11,876 nt of DNA, taken from assembly GCA_938014945.1 (NCBI GenBank), contig CALLQH010000293.1, forward strand, positions 1 through 11,876. The letters run 5' to 3'. Made by a program: the position numbers and the translations under genes. Below are positions 1 to 6,211 of the stretch, piece by piece. How positions within the stretch are numbered: position 1 is the stretch's first letter; each line of letters begins with the position of its first letter. The notes beneath the pieces were generated by a model. It had not been told where the DNA came from. It was given only the letters and a program-made list of their open reading frames with translations, and made no database searches. This stretch comes from an uncultured bacterium. Its GTDB lineage: Bacteria; Pseudomonadota; Alphaproteobacteria; SP197.

Positions 1-293
1 CGCGTGGTGTCGAGTTGCAGCGGCGGTGGCGCGGGAATGCCGTGGCGGACGAGCAGTTCCAGGACGGCGAATTCGTGGGCCGCCGATTGCGGATCGGCCG
101 CGAGATTCACAGGACCCGGCAGGCGCAGGATCACCGTGCGCTCGCCCTCTCCGCCTTCGAGATCCAGCGCGATCATGGTCGCCGAAACGCCGCCGTCGAG
201 GACGCGGTGGGCGACAAGCCGGGCGGCGGGATCGAGGCGGGCGGCGACGGCGGCCAGGGCCGCATCATCGGGCAGGGCGGCTTGCCCGCTCAC
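1..293 (-). CDS. Phosphotransferase, APH/choline-kinase fold (partial, C-terminus outside window)
   Basis: Only the first 97 codons are present; the gene runs off the left edge. I chose the GTG start because its GTGA overlaps the aroE stop, the same coupling used by the genes upstream. The visible part matches the N-lobe of APH-family (PF01636-type) kinases: a glycine loop LDGGVSATMIAL at residues 32-43, a strand ending VILRLPG at 54-60 where the nucleotide-binding basic residue (here R57) sits, a conserved helix glutamate (AAHEFAVLELL, E74), and the typical HGIPAPPPL segment at 84-92. Such enzymes phosphorylate small molecules with ATP; the family also includes acyl-CoA-dehydrogenase-associated and choline/homoserine-type kinases. 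The substrate cannot be told, and the catalytic HGD and DxD motifs lie outside the window. Many alphaproteobacteria carry coaE here, but this sequence is not CoaE: it has no N-terminal P-loop. Confidence 0.72.
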   Translation of the reverse strand, partial: MSGQAALPDDAALAAVAARLDPAARLVAHRVLDGGVSATMIALDLEGGEGERTVILRLPGPVNLAADPQSAAHEFAVLELLVRHGIPAPPPLQLDTT

Positions 294-1129
294 AGCCCCT
301 CGGCGATGTGGTCGTAGAGGGCGGCCGTCACCTCCGGCTCGCGCCCGAACCAGGCGGCAAAGCCGGGACGCGCCTGGTGCAGCAGCATGCCTAAGCCGTC
401 GACGCAGCGCAGGCGGCGCGCCGCGGCATCCTTCAGCAGGGCGGTCTGCAGCGGCACATAGACAAGGTCGTAAACCACGGCATCGCCGGGCAGGGCATCG
501 AGCGCGATCTCCAGCGGCGGCTGGCCCGCCATGCCGAGCTGGGTGCCGTTGACCAGCAGGCCTGCGCCGTCGAGCGCATCGGACCGTGCGTCCCAGGCGA
601 TGGCGCGCACCGCGGGCCCGAAGCCATCGGCCAGCGCCTGCGCCCTCTCCAGGGTGCGGTTGGCAAGGCGGATCTCCGGCACGCCGGCATCGAGCAGGGC
701 GACGATCACGGCGCGGCTCGCCCCGCCCGCGCCCAGCAGCACGGCGGGGCGCTTCGACGGCCAGCCCGGTGCGCGCGCCTCCAGGTTCTCGATGAAACCA
801 AAAGCATCCGTGTTGCTGACGGCAAGGCTGCCGTCCCCGCGCACGACCACCGTGTTGGCCGCACCGATGCGGCGCGCGGTGTCATCGGCATGGTCGGCCA
901 GCGCCAGGGCGCGTTCCTTGTGCGGCAGGGTGACATTGCAGCCCTTCATGCCGAGTGCCGCCAGGCCGCGCAGCGCCGCCTCGAAGTTCTCGGGCGCAAC
1001 GGCAAGCGGCACATAGGCGCCGTCGATGCCGTAAGCCTCCAGCCAGAAGCCGTGCAGGCGCGGCGAGCGCGAGTGGGAGACCGGCCAGCCCATGACGCCC
1101 GCAACCGCGGCCTTGCCCGTGATGCTCAT
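290..1129 (-). CDS. aroE: Shikimate dehydrogenase (NADP+)
   Basis: A 279-residue protein, normal for AroE, which reduces 3-dehydroshikimate to shikimate with NADPH in the cytosolic route to chorismate and aromatic amino acids. The substrate-binding N-terminal domain opens with GVMGWPVSHSRSPRLHGFWL (residues 11-30), whose SRS residues bind the shikimate hydroxyls. The catalytic lysine is K71 in NVTLPHKERAL, with N93 (GAANT) and D108 (NTDAFGF) as the usual partners. The Rossmann nucleotide loop is GAGGASRA at 133-140, followed by NRT, the typical NADP-specific strand end. The C-terminal VDGLGMLLHQA helix is intact. The ATG forms an ATGA overlap with the maf stop, which fixes the start, and its stop overlaps the next gene. 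It belongs to the leftward ppsR-maf-aroE unit. Confidence 0.97.
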   Translation of the reverse strand: MSITGKAAVAGVMGWPVSHSRSPRLHGFWLEAYGIDGAYVPLAVAPENFEAALRGLAALGMKGCNVTLPHKERALALADHADDTARRIGAANTVVVRGDGSLAVSNTDAFGFIENLEARAPGWPSKRPAVLLGAGGASRAVIVALLDAGVPEIRLANRTLERAQALADGFGPAVRAIAWDARSDALDGAGLLVNGTQLGMAGQPPLEIALDALPGDAVVYDLVYVPLQTALLKDAAARRLRCVDGLGMLLHQARPGFAAWFGREPEVTAALYDHIAEGL

Positions 1130-1719
1130 GACGGCAGTTCCCCCAGCGCGCGAAGCTGTTCCATCACCGCGACCATGGGCAGGCCGACGATGGCGTAGAA
1201 ATCGCCCTTGATGGCGGAGAAGAGCTGCAGGCCGCGCCCCTCGACCTGGTAGCAGCCGACACTCGACAGCGCGGCATCGCCGATGGCCCGGAGGTAATCA
1301 TCGAGGAAGCCGTCCGAGAACGTCCGCATGGTCATGTGGGCGACCGCGGTGTGGTGCCAGATGCGCTGTTCGTCACGCACCAGCACGGCGCTGGTGACGA
1401 GGCTGTGGGTACGGCCGCGCAGGGCGAGAAGCTGTTCGCGCGCGGCCGCCATGTCGGGCGCCTTGTCGAACCAGCGGCCTTCGCATTCCAGCATCGAATC
1501 GGCACCCAGAACGATGGCGCCGGGCTGGCGCGCGCTGACCCGGCGGGCCTTCAGTTCGGCCAGCGCCTCGGCGGCGCGCTCCACCGGCGCGCCCTCGGCC
1601 TTCAGCGCATCCTTGACCGCGTCCTCATCCACATTGGCGGCATCGACACCGAAGACGACGCCCGCGCCTTCCAGCATGGCGCGCCGGCCCGCACTCTTGG
1701 AGGCAAGGACAAGCGTCAT
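1126..1719 (-). CDS. maf: Maf-family nucleoside triphosphate pyrophosphatase (YceF-like)
   Basis: A 197-residue Maf/HAM1-superfamily protein. It opens with LVLASKSAGRRAMLEGAG (residues 3-20), the family's LASxSxxR phosphate loop, and carries IVLGADSMLECEGRWFDKA with the catalytic aspartate in GAD. Maf proteins hydrolyse non-canonical or modified nucleotides (7-methyl-GTP, dTTP or UTP) to monophosphates and are tied to house-cleaning and to septum arrest when overproduced. The W-H-H and TMR segments and the C-terminal GCYQVEGRGLQLFSAIKGD, then VGLPM, look closer to the YceF (m7GTP) branch than to the YhdE (dTTP/UTP) branch; that subfamily call is inference. I reject a much longer start in this frame, because upstream codons overlap ppsR, and choose the ATG whose ATGA overlaps the ppsR stop. 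Its own stop overlaps the aroE start. Confidence 0.93.
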   Translation of the reverse strand: MTLVLASKSAGRRAMLEGAGVVFGVDAANVDEDAVKDALKAEGAPVERAAEALAELKARRVSARQPGAIVLGADSMLECEGRWFDKAPDMAAAREQLLALRGRTHSLVTSAVLVRDEQRIWHHTAVAHMTMRTFSDGFLDDYLRAIGDAALSSVGCYQVEGRGLQLFSAIKGDFYAIVGLPMVAVMEQLRALGELPS

Positions 1720-2537
1720 GGCAGGGCTCCGAAACGCTCCTGGTAGAGCACCATGATCGCCGCGGCGGTTTCCTCGATCGAGCGGCGCGTCACGTCGATC
1801 ACCGGCCAGGCGTGTTTCTCGTAGAGGCGGCGGGCCTGGGCGATCTCCTGGCGCACGGCGTCCGGCGCGATGTAGTCGGTCTCCTCGTCCTGCTTCAGCA
1901 TGGTCATGCGGTTGCGCCGCACCTGTACCAGGCGGTCCGGGCTCTGGTGCAGGGCGACGATCAGCGGACGGCTCGCGGCCAGCAGTTCCTCGGGCACGGC
2001 GACGCCGGGCACGATCGGCACGTTGGCGGCCTTCAGGCCCCGGTTGGCGAGATAGAAGCAGGTCGGCGTCTTGGAGGTGCGCGAGACGCCGACAACGATG
2101 ATGTGCGCCTCGTCGAGATCGAAGGGCGACTGGCCGTCGTCGTGGCGCAGCACGTATTGAATGGCGTCCATGCGCTGGAAGTAGTCGGCATCCAGCGCAT
2201 GCTGGCCGCCGGGCTGGCCCTTCACCGGCTGGCCGAGATAACTCGAGAGCACGCCGAGCACGGGATCGAGCACCGGCACGCAGGGCACGCCCAGGCGCTG
2301 GCAGCCGGCGGTGAGTTGATCGCGCCGCGCCGGATCGACCATGGTGTAGATGACGACGCCGGGATCGGCCTCGATGCCCGCCAGCACCCGGTCCATCTGG
2401 CGCGCGCTGCGCACCAGCGCCCAGACATGCTCGATCGCCTCGACGGCCTCGAACTGCGCGACGGCGGCGTGCGCAACCGAGAGAATCGTCTCGCCGGTGG
2501 CGTCCGACACCAGGTGGAAATGGAAGTCCTTGATCAT
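1716..2537 (-). CDS. ppsR: Pyruvate, phosphate dikinase regulatory protein (DUF299 kinase/pyrophosphorylase)
   Basis: A 273-residue DUF299 (PF03618) protein. The hallmark SDATGETI is at residues 11-18 and the P-loop GVSRTSKT at 150-157, in the usual context of a QYVLRHDDG segment upstream and ANRGLKAANVPIVPG downstream. Family members are bifunctional: an ADP-dependent kinase inactivates pyruvate phosphate dikinase (or PEP synthase) by threonine phosphorylation, and a phosphate-dependent pyrophosphorylase reverses it, controlling pyruvate/PEP interconversion. The target enzyme is not in the window. The ATG has an AGGAAG almost touching it (gap of about 0-2 bases), which is tight. A GATCCACA DnaA-type box overlaps the same leader. 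Its homologue next to hemE is a known marker of alphaproteobacterial origins. It is the first gene of the leftward four-gene unit. Confidence 0.93.
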   Translation of the reverse strand: MIKDFHFHLVSDATGETILSVAHAAVAQFEAVEAIEHVWALVRSARQMDRVLAGIEADPGVVIYTMVDPARRDQLTAGCQRLGVPCVPVLDPVLGVLSSYLGQPVKGQPGGQHALDADYFQRMDAIQYVLRHDDGQSPFDLDEAHIIVVGVSRTSKTPTCFYLANRGLKAANVPIVPGVAVPEELLAASRPLIVALHQSPDRLVQVRRNRMTMLKQDEETDYIAPDAVRQEIAQARRLYEKHAWPVIDVTRRSIEETAAAIMVLYQERFGALP

Positions 2538-2542
2538 CTTCC

Positions 2543-2564
2543 TGTGGATCGGTCCTGTGGATCA
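2543..2564 (-). promoter_or_regulatory. Pair of DnaA-box-like sites, 13 bp apart
   Basis: The 10-mer CCTGTGGATC occurs twice (2541-2550 and 2554-2563), a perfect direct repeat with a 13-bp period. On the reverse strand the copies read CGATCCACA and TGATCCACA; the second is identical to the Caulobacter G-box. The proximal copy abuts the ppsR ribosome-binding site, so bound DnaA could also affect ppsR expression. DnaA binding is inferred, not shown. Confidence 0.6.
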
Positions 2565-2630
2565 GATCGCGGGTGGCGGGGATAACTGGCCGGTTTCGCA
2601 CCGGCCCGCAAGTCCCATCCCTTTCCCGCG

Positions 2631-2639
2631 GTTTCCACA
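2631..2639 (+). promoter_or_regulatory. DnaA-box-like site
   Basis: GTTTCCACA differs from the general DnaA consensus TTWTNCACA only at its first base. It lies ten bases upstream of the TCCCCA palindrome, inside the putative origin. Confidence 0.5.
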
Positions 2640-2648
2640 CAGGCTGCC

Positions 2649-2660
2649 TCCCCATGGGGA
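2649..2660. repeat. 12-bp palindrome of two inverted TCCCCA motifs
   Basis: TCCCCATGGGGA is a perfect palindrome: TCCCCA on each strand, back to back. TCCCCA is the W-box, a weak DnaA site essential for the Caulobacter origin. The function here is inferred from that match and from the origin-like setting. Confidence 0.45.
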
Positions 2661-2678
2661 CAGGAAGACCCGGCCCGT

Positions 2679-2687
2679 TGTGGATCG
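2679..2687 (-). promoter_or_regulatory. DnaA-box-like site
   Basis: On the reverse strand this reads CGATCCACA, one mismatch from TGATCCACA and identical to the copy at 2543-2551. It is the third GATCCACA core in the putative origin, all three on the same strand. Confidence 0.5.
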
Positions 2688-2886
2688 CCCCTGCGCGCGA
2701 CCCGGCCGGAACGGGTTGTCCACGAGAACTCCACAGGGCCTTCGCGTCACGACTCGCCGGGTGAGCGCGGGTTTCAGGAGATTCACAGGTTGCCGGGCCC
2801 GATCCTGCCCCCAGGGCGCACAGCCCTGTTCACAGATGCCGGGACAGCATTCGATCCCCGGTTTCAAGCCGACCCACTACCACCAC

Positions 2887-2904
2887 AAGATTCTTAAGAT
2901 TCTT
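2887..2904. repeat. AT-rich tandem 9-bp repeat, candidate DNA-unwinding element
   Basis: AAGATTCTT is repeated exactly twice with no spacer. The surrounding 34 bp (2885-2918) are 23/34 A+T, an outlier in this GC-rich window. Each unit is symmetric about its central T, the junction forms the palindrome TCTTAAGA, and each unit contains a GATTC (GANTC, CcrM-type) methylation site. An AT-rich repeat at one edge of a DnaA-box cluster is the usual form of a DNA-unwinding element. The hemE promoter may lie in the same stretch, but I found no convincing -35/-10 pair. Confidence 0.5.
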
Positions 2905-2941
2905 CCCTTTAGTGTAGAGGGACGGTGTATCCCGACAGCCC

Positions 2942-3988
2942 ATGAGCACCATGACCGACGTTCCGACCAAGCCCCTGCTTGCCGCCCTGAAGGGTGAGCG
3001 CCGCCAGCCCGTGCCGATCTGGCTGATGCGCCAGGCAGGACGTTACCTGCCGGAGTACCGCGAGCTGCGCGCCAGCGCCCCGGACTTCCTGGCCTGCTGT
3101 AACGATCCCGAGATGGCGGCCGAGATCACCCTGCAGCCGATCGCCCGCTTTGGCCTCGATGCCGCCATCGTCTTTTCCGACATCCTGATCGTGCCCCATG
3201 CCATGGGCCAGACCGTGCGTTTTGCCGCGGGCGAGGGGCCGCTGCTGGAGCCGCTCGACATCGCCATGCTCGACACCTTCGCGCCAGAGAAGGCGGTGGA
3301 GGGCAACCTGCCGCTCTTCATGACGCTCGCCCGGGTCAAGGCGGCACTCGATCCGGCGACCACCCTGATCGGCTTTGCCGGGGCGCCCTTCACCCTGGCG
3401 GCCTACATGATCGACGGGCGCGGCGGCGGTGAGTTTCCCGCGACCCGCGCCCTGATGGTCGACGAGCCGCCGATGATGGACCGCATCATCGCCGTGCTGG
3501 TGGAGGCGGTCGCCGCCCTGCTGATCGCCGAGATCGATGCCGGTGCCGAGGCCGTGCAGCTTTTCGATTCCTGGTCGGGCCTGCTGGAGGGTCCGGCCTT
3601 CGAACGCTGGTCCATCGCCCCGGCGCGCGCGATCGTCGCGAAGATCCACGAGGCCCGCCCGGGCGTACCCGTGATCGGCTTCCCGCGCGGCGCAGGCGCG
3701 GGTTATGCCGCCTATGCACGGGAAACGGGGGTGGACGCCATGCAGTTCGATCAGGAAACCGATGTCGCCGTGATGGCCGGGCTGCAACAGAGCCTGCCGG
3801 TGCAGGGCAACCTCGACCCCGAAGCCCTGCTCGAAGGCGGCGCGCGCATGGAGCGCGAGGCGCTGGCGCTGCTCGAGGCGTTGAAGGGCGGCCCGCATGT
3901 CTTCAACCTGGGTCATGGCGTGATCAAGGAAACCCCGCCCGAGCATGTTGCCCACCTGGTGGAAATCGTGCGCGGGTGGCGGCCGTGA
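2942..3988 (+). CDS. hemE: Uroporphyrinogen decarboxylase
   Basis: A 348-residue HemE, normal length. It decarboxylates the four acetate side chains of uroporphyrinogen III to give coproporphyrinogen III in the cytosol, without a cofactor. Signature segments are present: PIWLMRQAGRYLPEYRELR (residues 25-43) with the two substrate-binding arginines R30 and R34, the catalytic aspartate D80 in VFSDILIVPHAMG, FAGAPFTLAAYMI at 145-157 with Y155, LFDSWSG at 207-213, and NLGHGV at 322-327 containing the conserved histidine. The start is ATG 2942; an in-frame ATG at 2951 would give MTDVPTKP and cannot be excluded, since neither has a clear Shine-Dalgarno sequence. It is the first gene right of the putative origin and its stop overlaps or adjoins the hemH start, so translation is probably coupled. 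Confidence 0.97.
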   Translation: MSTMTDVPTKPLLAALKGERRQPVPIWLMRQAGRYLPEYRELRASAPDFLACCNDPEMAAEITLQPIARFGLDAAIVFSDILIVPHAMGQTVRFAAGEGPLLEPLDIAMLDTFAPEKAVEGNLPLFMTLARVKAALDPATTLIGFAGAPFTLAAYMIDGRGGGEFPATRALMVDEPPMMDRIIAVLVEAVAALLIAEIDAGAEAVQLFDSWSGLLEGPAFERWSIAPARAIVAKIHEARPGVPVIGFPRGAGAGYAAYARETGVDAMQFDQETDVAVMAGLQQSLPVQGNLDPEALLEGGARMEREALALLEALKGGPHVFNLGHGVIKETPPEHVAHLVEIVRGWRP

Positions 3989-5013
3989 ATACCGCGGTTG
4001 TCCTGTTCAACCTGGGCGGACCCGACCGGCCTGAGGCGATCCAGCCGTTCCTGAAGAACCTGTTCAACGATCCCGCGATCATCGGCCTGCCGTGGCCGAT
4101 GCGCCCGCTGCTGGCCGAGGTGATCTCGCGCAAGCGCGAGAAGCAGGCGCGCGAGATCTACGCCCGCATCGGCGGCCGCTCGCCGCTCAACGAGGAGACC
4201 GCGGCCCAGGCCAACAGCCTCTCGGCAGCACTCGGCGAGGACGTCCGCATCTTCATCGCCATGCGCTACTGGCATCCCATGGTCGAGGACACCGCGCTGG
4301 AGGTGGCTGCCTGGAAACCCGAGCGCATCGTGCTGCTGCCGCTCTACCCCCAGTTTTCCACCACCACGACCGGCTCGTCCTTCGGCGAGTGGTTTCGCTG
4401 CGCCAAGCGCGCGGGCATCACCGCGCCGACCACCGCGCTGTGCTGCTATCCCCAGGAGCAGGGCCTGATCGCAGCCCATGCAGACCTCATTGCCGCGGCG
4501 CTGGAGAAGGCGGGCGAAGCCCCGGTGCGGGTGCTGTTCTCGGCTCATGGCCTGCCCGAAAAGATCGTCGCGGCGGGCGATCCCTATCAGTGGCAGGTCG
4601 AGCAGACTGCCGCCGCGGTGGTCGCCAGGCTCGACCGGCCGGGTCTCGACTGGCGGGTCTGCTATCAGTCGCGCGTCGGCCCGCTGAAGTGGATCGGCCC
4701 CTCGACCGACGACGAGATCAAACGCGCCGGTGCCGAGGGCAAGGGTGCGGTCGTGGTGCCCATCGCCTTCGTCTCCGAACATTCCGAGACCCTGGTCGAA
4801 CTCGACCTGGAATACGGCGAGATGGCCCACAAGGCCGGCTGCAGCCCCTACATCCGCGTCCCGGCCCTGGGCACGCAGAAAGCCTTCATCGACGGGCTCG
4901 CGGCCCATGTCCGCCGCCTGATGGAACCCGGCGCCCCGCAGCTCGGCAGCCACACCGGCGGGCGGTTCTGCCCGGCGTCCTGGGGCAAGTGCCCCTGCGC
5001 GGCGGGCACCTGA
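3976..5013 (+). CDS. hemH: Ferrochelatase, with C-terminal cysteines suggesting a [2Fe-2S] cluster
   Basis: Inserts Fe2+ into protoporphyrin IX, the last step of the protoporphyrin branch. At 345 residues it has TAVVLFNLGGPD near the N-terminus, the catalytic histidine in FSAHGLPEK (H191), YQSRVGPLKWIGPST (230-244) and SEHSETLVELDLEY (267-280) carrying the conserved histidine and glutamates. The tail FCPASWGKCPC puts cysteines at 332, 339 and 341, with C156/C157 upstream. As I recall, C158, C332, C339 and C341 are the cluster ligands in the mycobacterial enzyme, and the Caulobacter enzyme also has a cluster, so a [2Fe-2S] centre is likely (inference). Two GTG starts are possible, 3976 and 3985; the latter forms a GTGA overlap with the hemE stop. 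The enzyme is expected to act at the membrane surface, near HemJ. Confidence 0.96.
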   Translation: MAAVNTAVVLFNLGGPDRPEAIQPFLKNLFNDPAIIGLPWPMRPLLAEVISRKREKQAREIYARIGGRSPLNEETAAQANSLSAALGEDVRIFIAMRYWHPMVEDTALEVAAWKPERIVLLPLYPQFSTTTTGSSFGEWFRCAKRAGITAPTTALCCYPQEQGLIAAHADLIAAALEKAGEAPVRVLFSAHGLPEKIVAAGDPYQWQVEQTAAAVVARLDRPGLDWRVCYQSRVGPLKWIGPSTDDEIKRAGAEGKGAVVVPIAFVSEHSETLVELDLEYGEMAHKAGCSPYIRVPALGTQKAFIDGLAAHVRRLMEPGAPQLGSHTGGRFCPASWGKCPCAAGT

Positions 5014-5161
5014 TCGTCTTATCTGCTTTCGTTCGAAAGTTGTAAGTCCTCTGCAACGTGGCGCGGTCACAATCCCGGCGCGATACTTCGGGTGTCGGGT
5101 CGCCGCTTGGGACGGACAAGACGGCCGGGCAGAGCAACCAGGGCGCAAGGGGAGACGGTCG

Positions 5162-5683
5162 ATGCACACATCCGTTCCTGCCTACCTGCGTGAGGGCATG
5201 GCTGCGGGCGAGAGGGGCTTCAAACGCTTCTGGACCCTGTGGCTGCAGGGCACCGTGATCGCCACCGCCGGTCTCTTCGCCATCGTGTTCACCGTGCTCG
5301 CCGACCATGTGCTGCCGCCGCTGGAGGGCCTGCATCCCGGCGTGCTGCTGATCGACACCGCCATCTTCATTCCCGCCGTGATCCTGGGCATCGCCGCCGC
5401 CCTGTGGCCCGCCCGCGTGCTGCTCGCCCGCGTCGGTGCGGCTCCGCTCGCCACGGCCATTGCCGCGCCGCTGGCCGGCGTCGTGGTGCTGAGCCTGGCC
5501 GCCTGCGGCTTCATGATGCTGTGGACCAGCTCCCTGCTTGACGAACTGGTCGCCCGGCCCGGCCTGACGGTCTTCTCGATGGTGCTTGCCGGTCTGCCCG
5601 CGATGGCGCTGGCCCAGGAGATGATCTGGCCCTGGCGCGACAGTCGCCAGGCCTCCGAAGGACCGACGCCGGCCTGCTGCTGA
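5162..5683 (+). CDS. Small integral membrane protein of unknown function between hemH and hemJ
   Basis: I do not recognise this 173-residue protein. It starts at an ATG preceded by GGGGAGA at a good distance. A short N-terminal stretch rich in charged residues is followed by four hydrophobic segments (about 27-49, 59-82, 95-122 and 132-153). The charged loops are short; the C-terminus is polar and ends in CC. One cysteine (C115) lies within the third segment. No enzymatic motif is visible, and there are no conserved intramembrane histidines that would suggest heme binding. It sits 148 bp after hemH and 78 bp before hemJ on the same strand, so it may be cotranscribed, and its position suggests a possible link to membrane heme steps, but that is guilt by association only. 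GC content and codon use look like the neighbours, with no sign of transfer. Confidence 0.8.
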   Translation: MHTSVPAYLREGMAAGERGFKRFWTLWLQGTVIATAGLFAIVFTVLADHVLPPLEGLHPGVLLIDTAIFIPAVILGIAAALWPARVLLARVGAAPLATAIAAPLAGVVVLSLAACGFMMLWTSSLLDELVARPGLTVFSMVLAGLPAMALAQEMIWPWRDSRQASEGPTPACC

Positions 5684-5689
5684 CGCGAC

Positions 5690-5705
5690 GCCCGCCAGAG
5701 CGGGC
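5690..5705. other. Short GC hairpin between the membrane-protein gene and hemJ
   Basis: GCCCGC, a four-base loop and GCGGGC form a perfect 6-bp stem seven bases after the upstream stop codon. No U-run follows (TTGAG), so it is a poor intrinsic terminator; it could stabilise or pause the transcript. Confidence 0.35.
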
Positions 5706-5761
5706 TTGAGTCCGGCCGCCCGGCGCGTTAGGCAGCGGGGCGGCAGCAGGACAGGGTTCCC

Positions 5762-6211
5762 ATGGAAGGTTTTCTCGGCGGCGCCTATCTCTGGATCAAG
5801 GCACTCCACATCATCGCCGTCATGGCCTGGATGGCGGGGATGCTCTATCTGCCCCGCCTCTTCGTCTATCACGCCGAGGCCGCACCCCTTTCCGAGCTCG
5901 ACAAGACCCTGCAGATCATGGAGCGGCGCCTGCTGCGCGGGATTCTCAACCCGTCGATGATCGTCGCCCTGGTCTTCGGCGTATTGCTCTTCATGAACCG
6001 CGGACCCGGCATCTGGCAGGAGGGCTGGTGGCACGTGAAGTTCCTGATGCTGATCGCGATGTTTGCCATCCACGGTTTCCTGGCGCGCTGGCGGCGCGGC
6101 TTCGCCGAGGGCCGCAACGCCCATTCGGCGCGCTTCTACCGCTGGATGAACGAGGTGCCCGCGGTGCTGATGGTGGTCATCGTGCTGATGGCCGTGGCCA
6201 AGCCCTTCTGA
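5762..6211 (+). CDS. hemJ: Protoporphyrinogen IX oxidase, HemJ family
   Basis: A 149-residue HemJ (UPF0093) membrane protein, which oxidises protoporphyrinogen IX to protoporphyrin IX, the step before ferrochelatase, in bacteria lacking HemG or HemY. Family signatures are clear: WIKALHIIAVMAWMAGMLYLPRLFVYH (11-37, quoted here in parts as KALHIIAVMAW and MLYLPRLFVYH) with the conserved histidine H16, ERRLLRGILNPSM at 54-66, and WWHVKF at 89-94 with the invariant K93; H16 and K93 are the residues reported as essential in this family. Four hydrophobic segments span about 9-30, 63-79, 91-108 and 132-146. The ATG has a GGACAGGG-type Shine-Dalgarno sequence. Its stop shares one base (TGATG) with the next gene, implying coupled translation. 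Its presence beside hemE and hemH is the normal alphaproteobacterial arrangement. Confidence 0.95.
   Translation: MEGFLGGAYLWIKALHIIAVMAWMAGMLYLPRLFVYHAEAAPLSELDKTLQIMERRLLRGILNPSMIVALVFGVLLFMNRGPGIWQEGWWHVKFLMLIAMFAIHGFLARWRRGFAEGRNAHSARFYRWMNEVPAVLMVVIVLMAVAKPF

Larger units (their letters stand above)
2538..2941. other. oriC: Putative chromosomal replication origin (oriC) between ppsR and hemE
   Basis: A 404-bp gap with no plausible gene, unusually long for this tightly packed window. Flanking genes diverge from it. Seen in the sequence: one exact TGATCCACA (reverse strand, 2556-2564), two one-mismatch copies CGATCCACA (2543-2551, 2679-2687), GTTTCCACA (2631-2639) one step from TTWTNCACA, weaker 7/9 matches near 2577, 2716, 2779 and 2826, two TCCCCA motifs in a palindrome (2649-2660), four GANTC sites (2751, 2780, 2889, 2898), and one AT-rich block (2885-2918). 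Known: the Caulobacter origin lies beside hemE, contains TGATCCACA G-boxes and TCCCCA W-boxes and is CcrM (GANTC) methylated; the Rickettsia origin has the same neighbours. That this is the working origin is inference. No complete CtrA site (TTAA-N7-TTAA) was seen. Confidence 0.72.

Noticed and set aside
1126..2655. A 509-codon open frame on the minus strand
   Set aside because: Only its last 197 codons (Maf) look like a protein; the upstream part is arginine-rich and lies out of frame over ppsR, which has clear family motifs.
2894..2904. Possible CtrA site (TTAA-N7-TTAA) in the origin
   Set aside because: Only one TTAA half (2894-2897) is present; the second half is missing at the required spacing.
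2909..3955. Long antisense frame over hemE, and similar ones over hemH (3913-5169) and rho (7526-8833)
   Set aside because: Typical mirror frames of GC-rich genes; rich in G/R/H/Q/A with no family motifs, while the plus-strand proteins are certain.
5026..5039. Hairpin CTTTC-gttc-GAAAG after hemH
   Set aside because: Only 5 bp, AU-rich and without a T-run; too weak to call a terminator.
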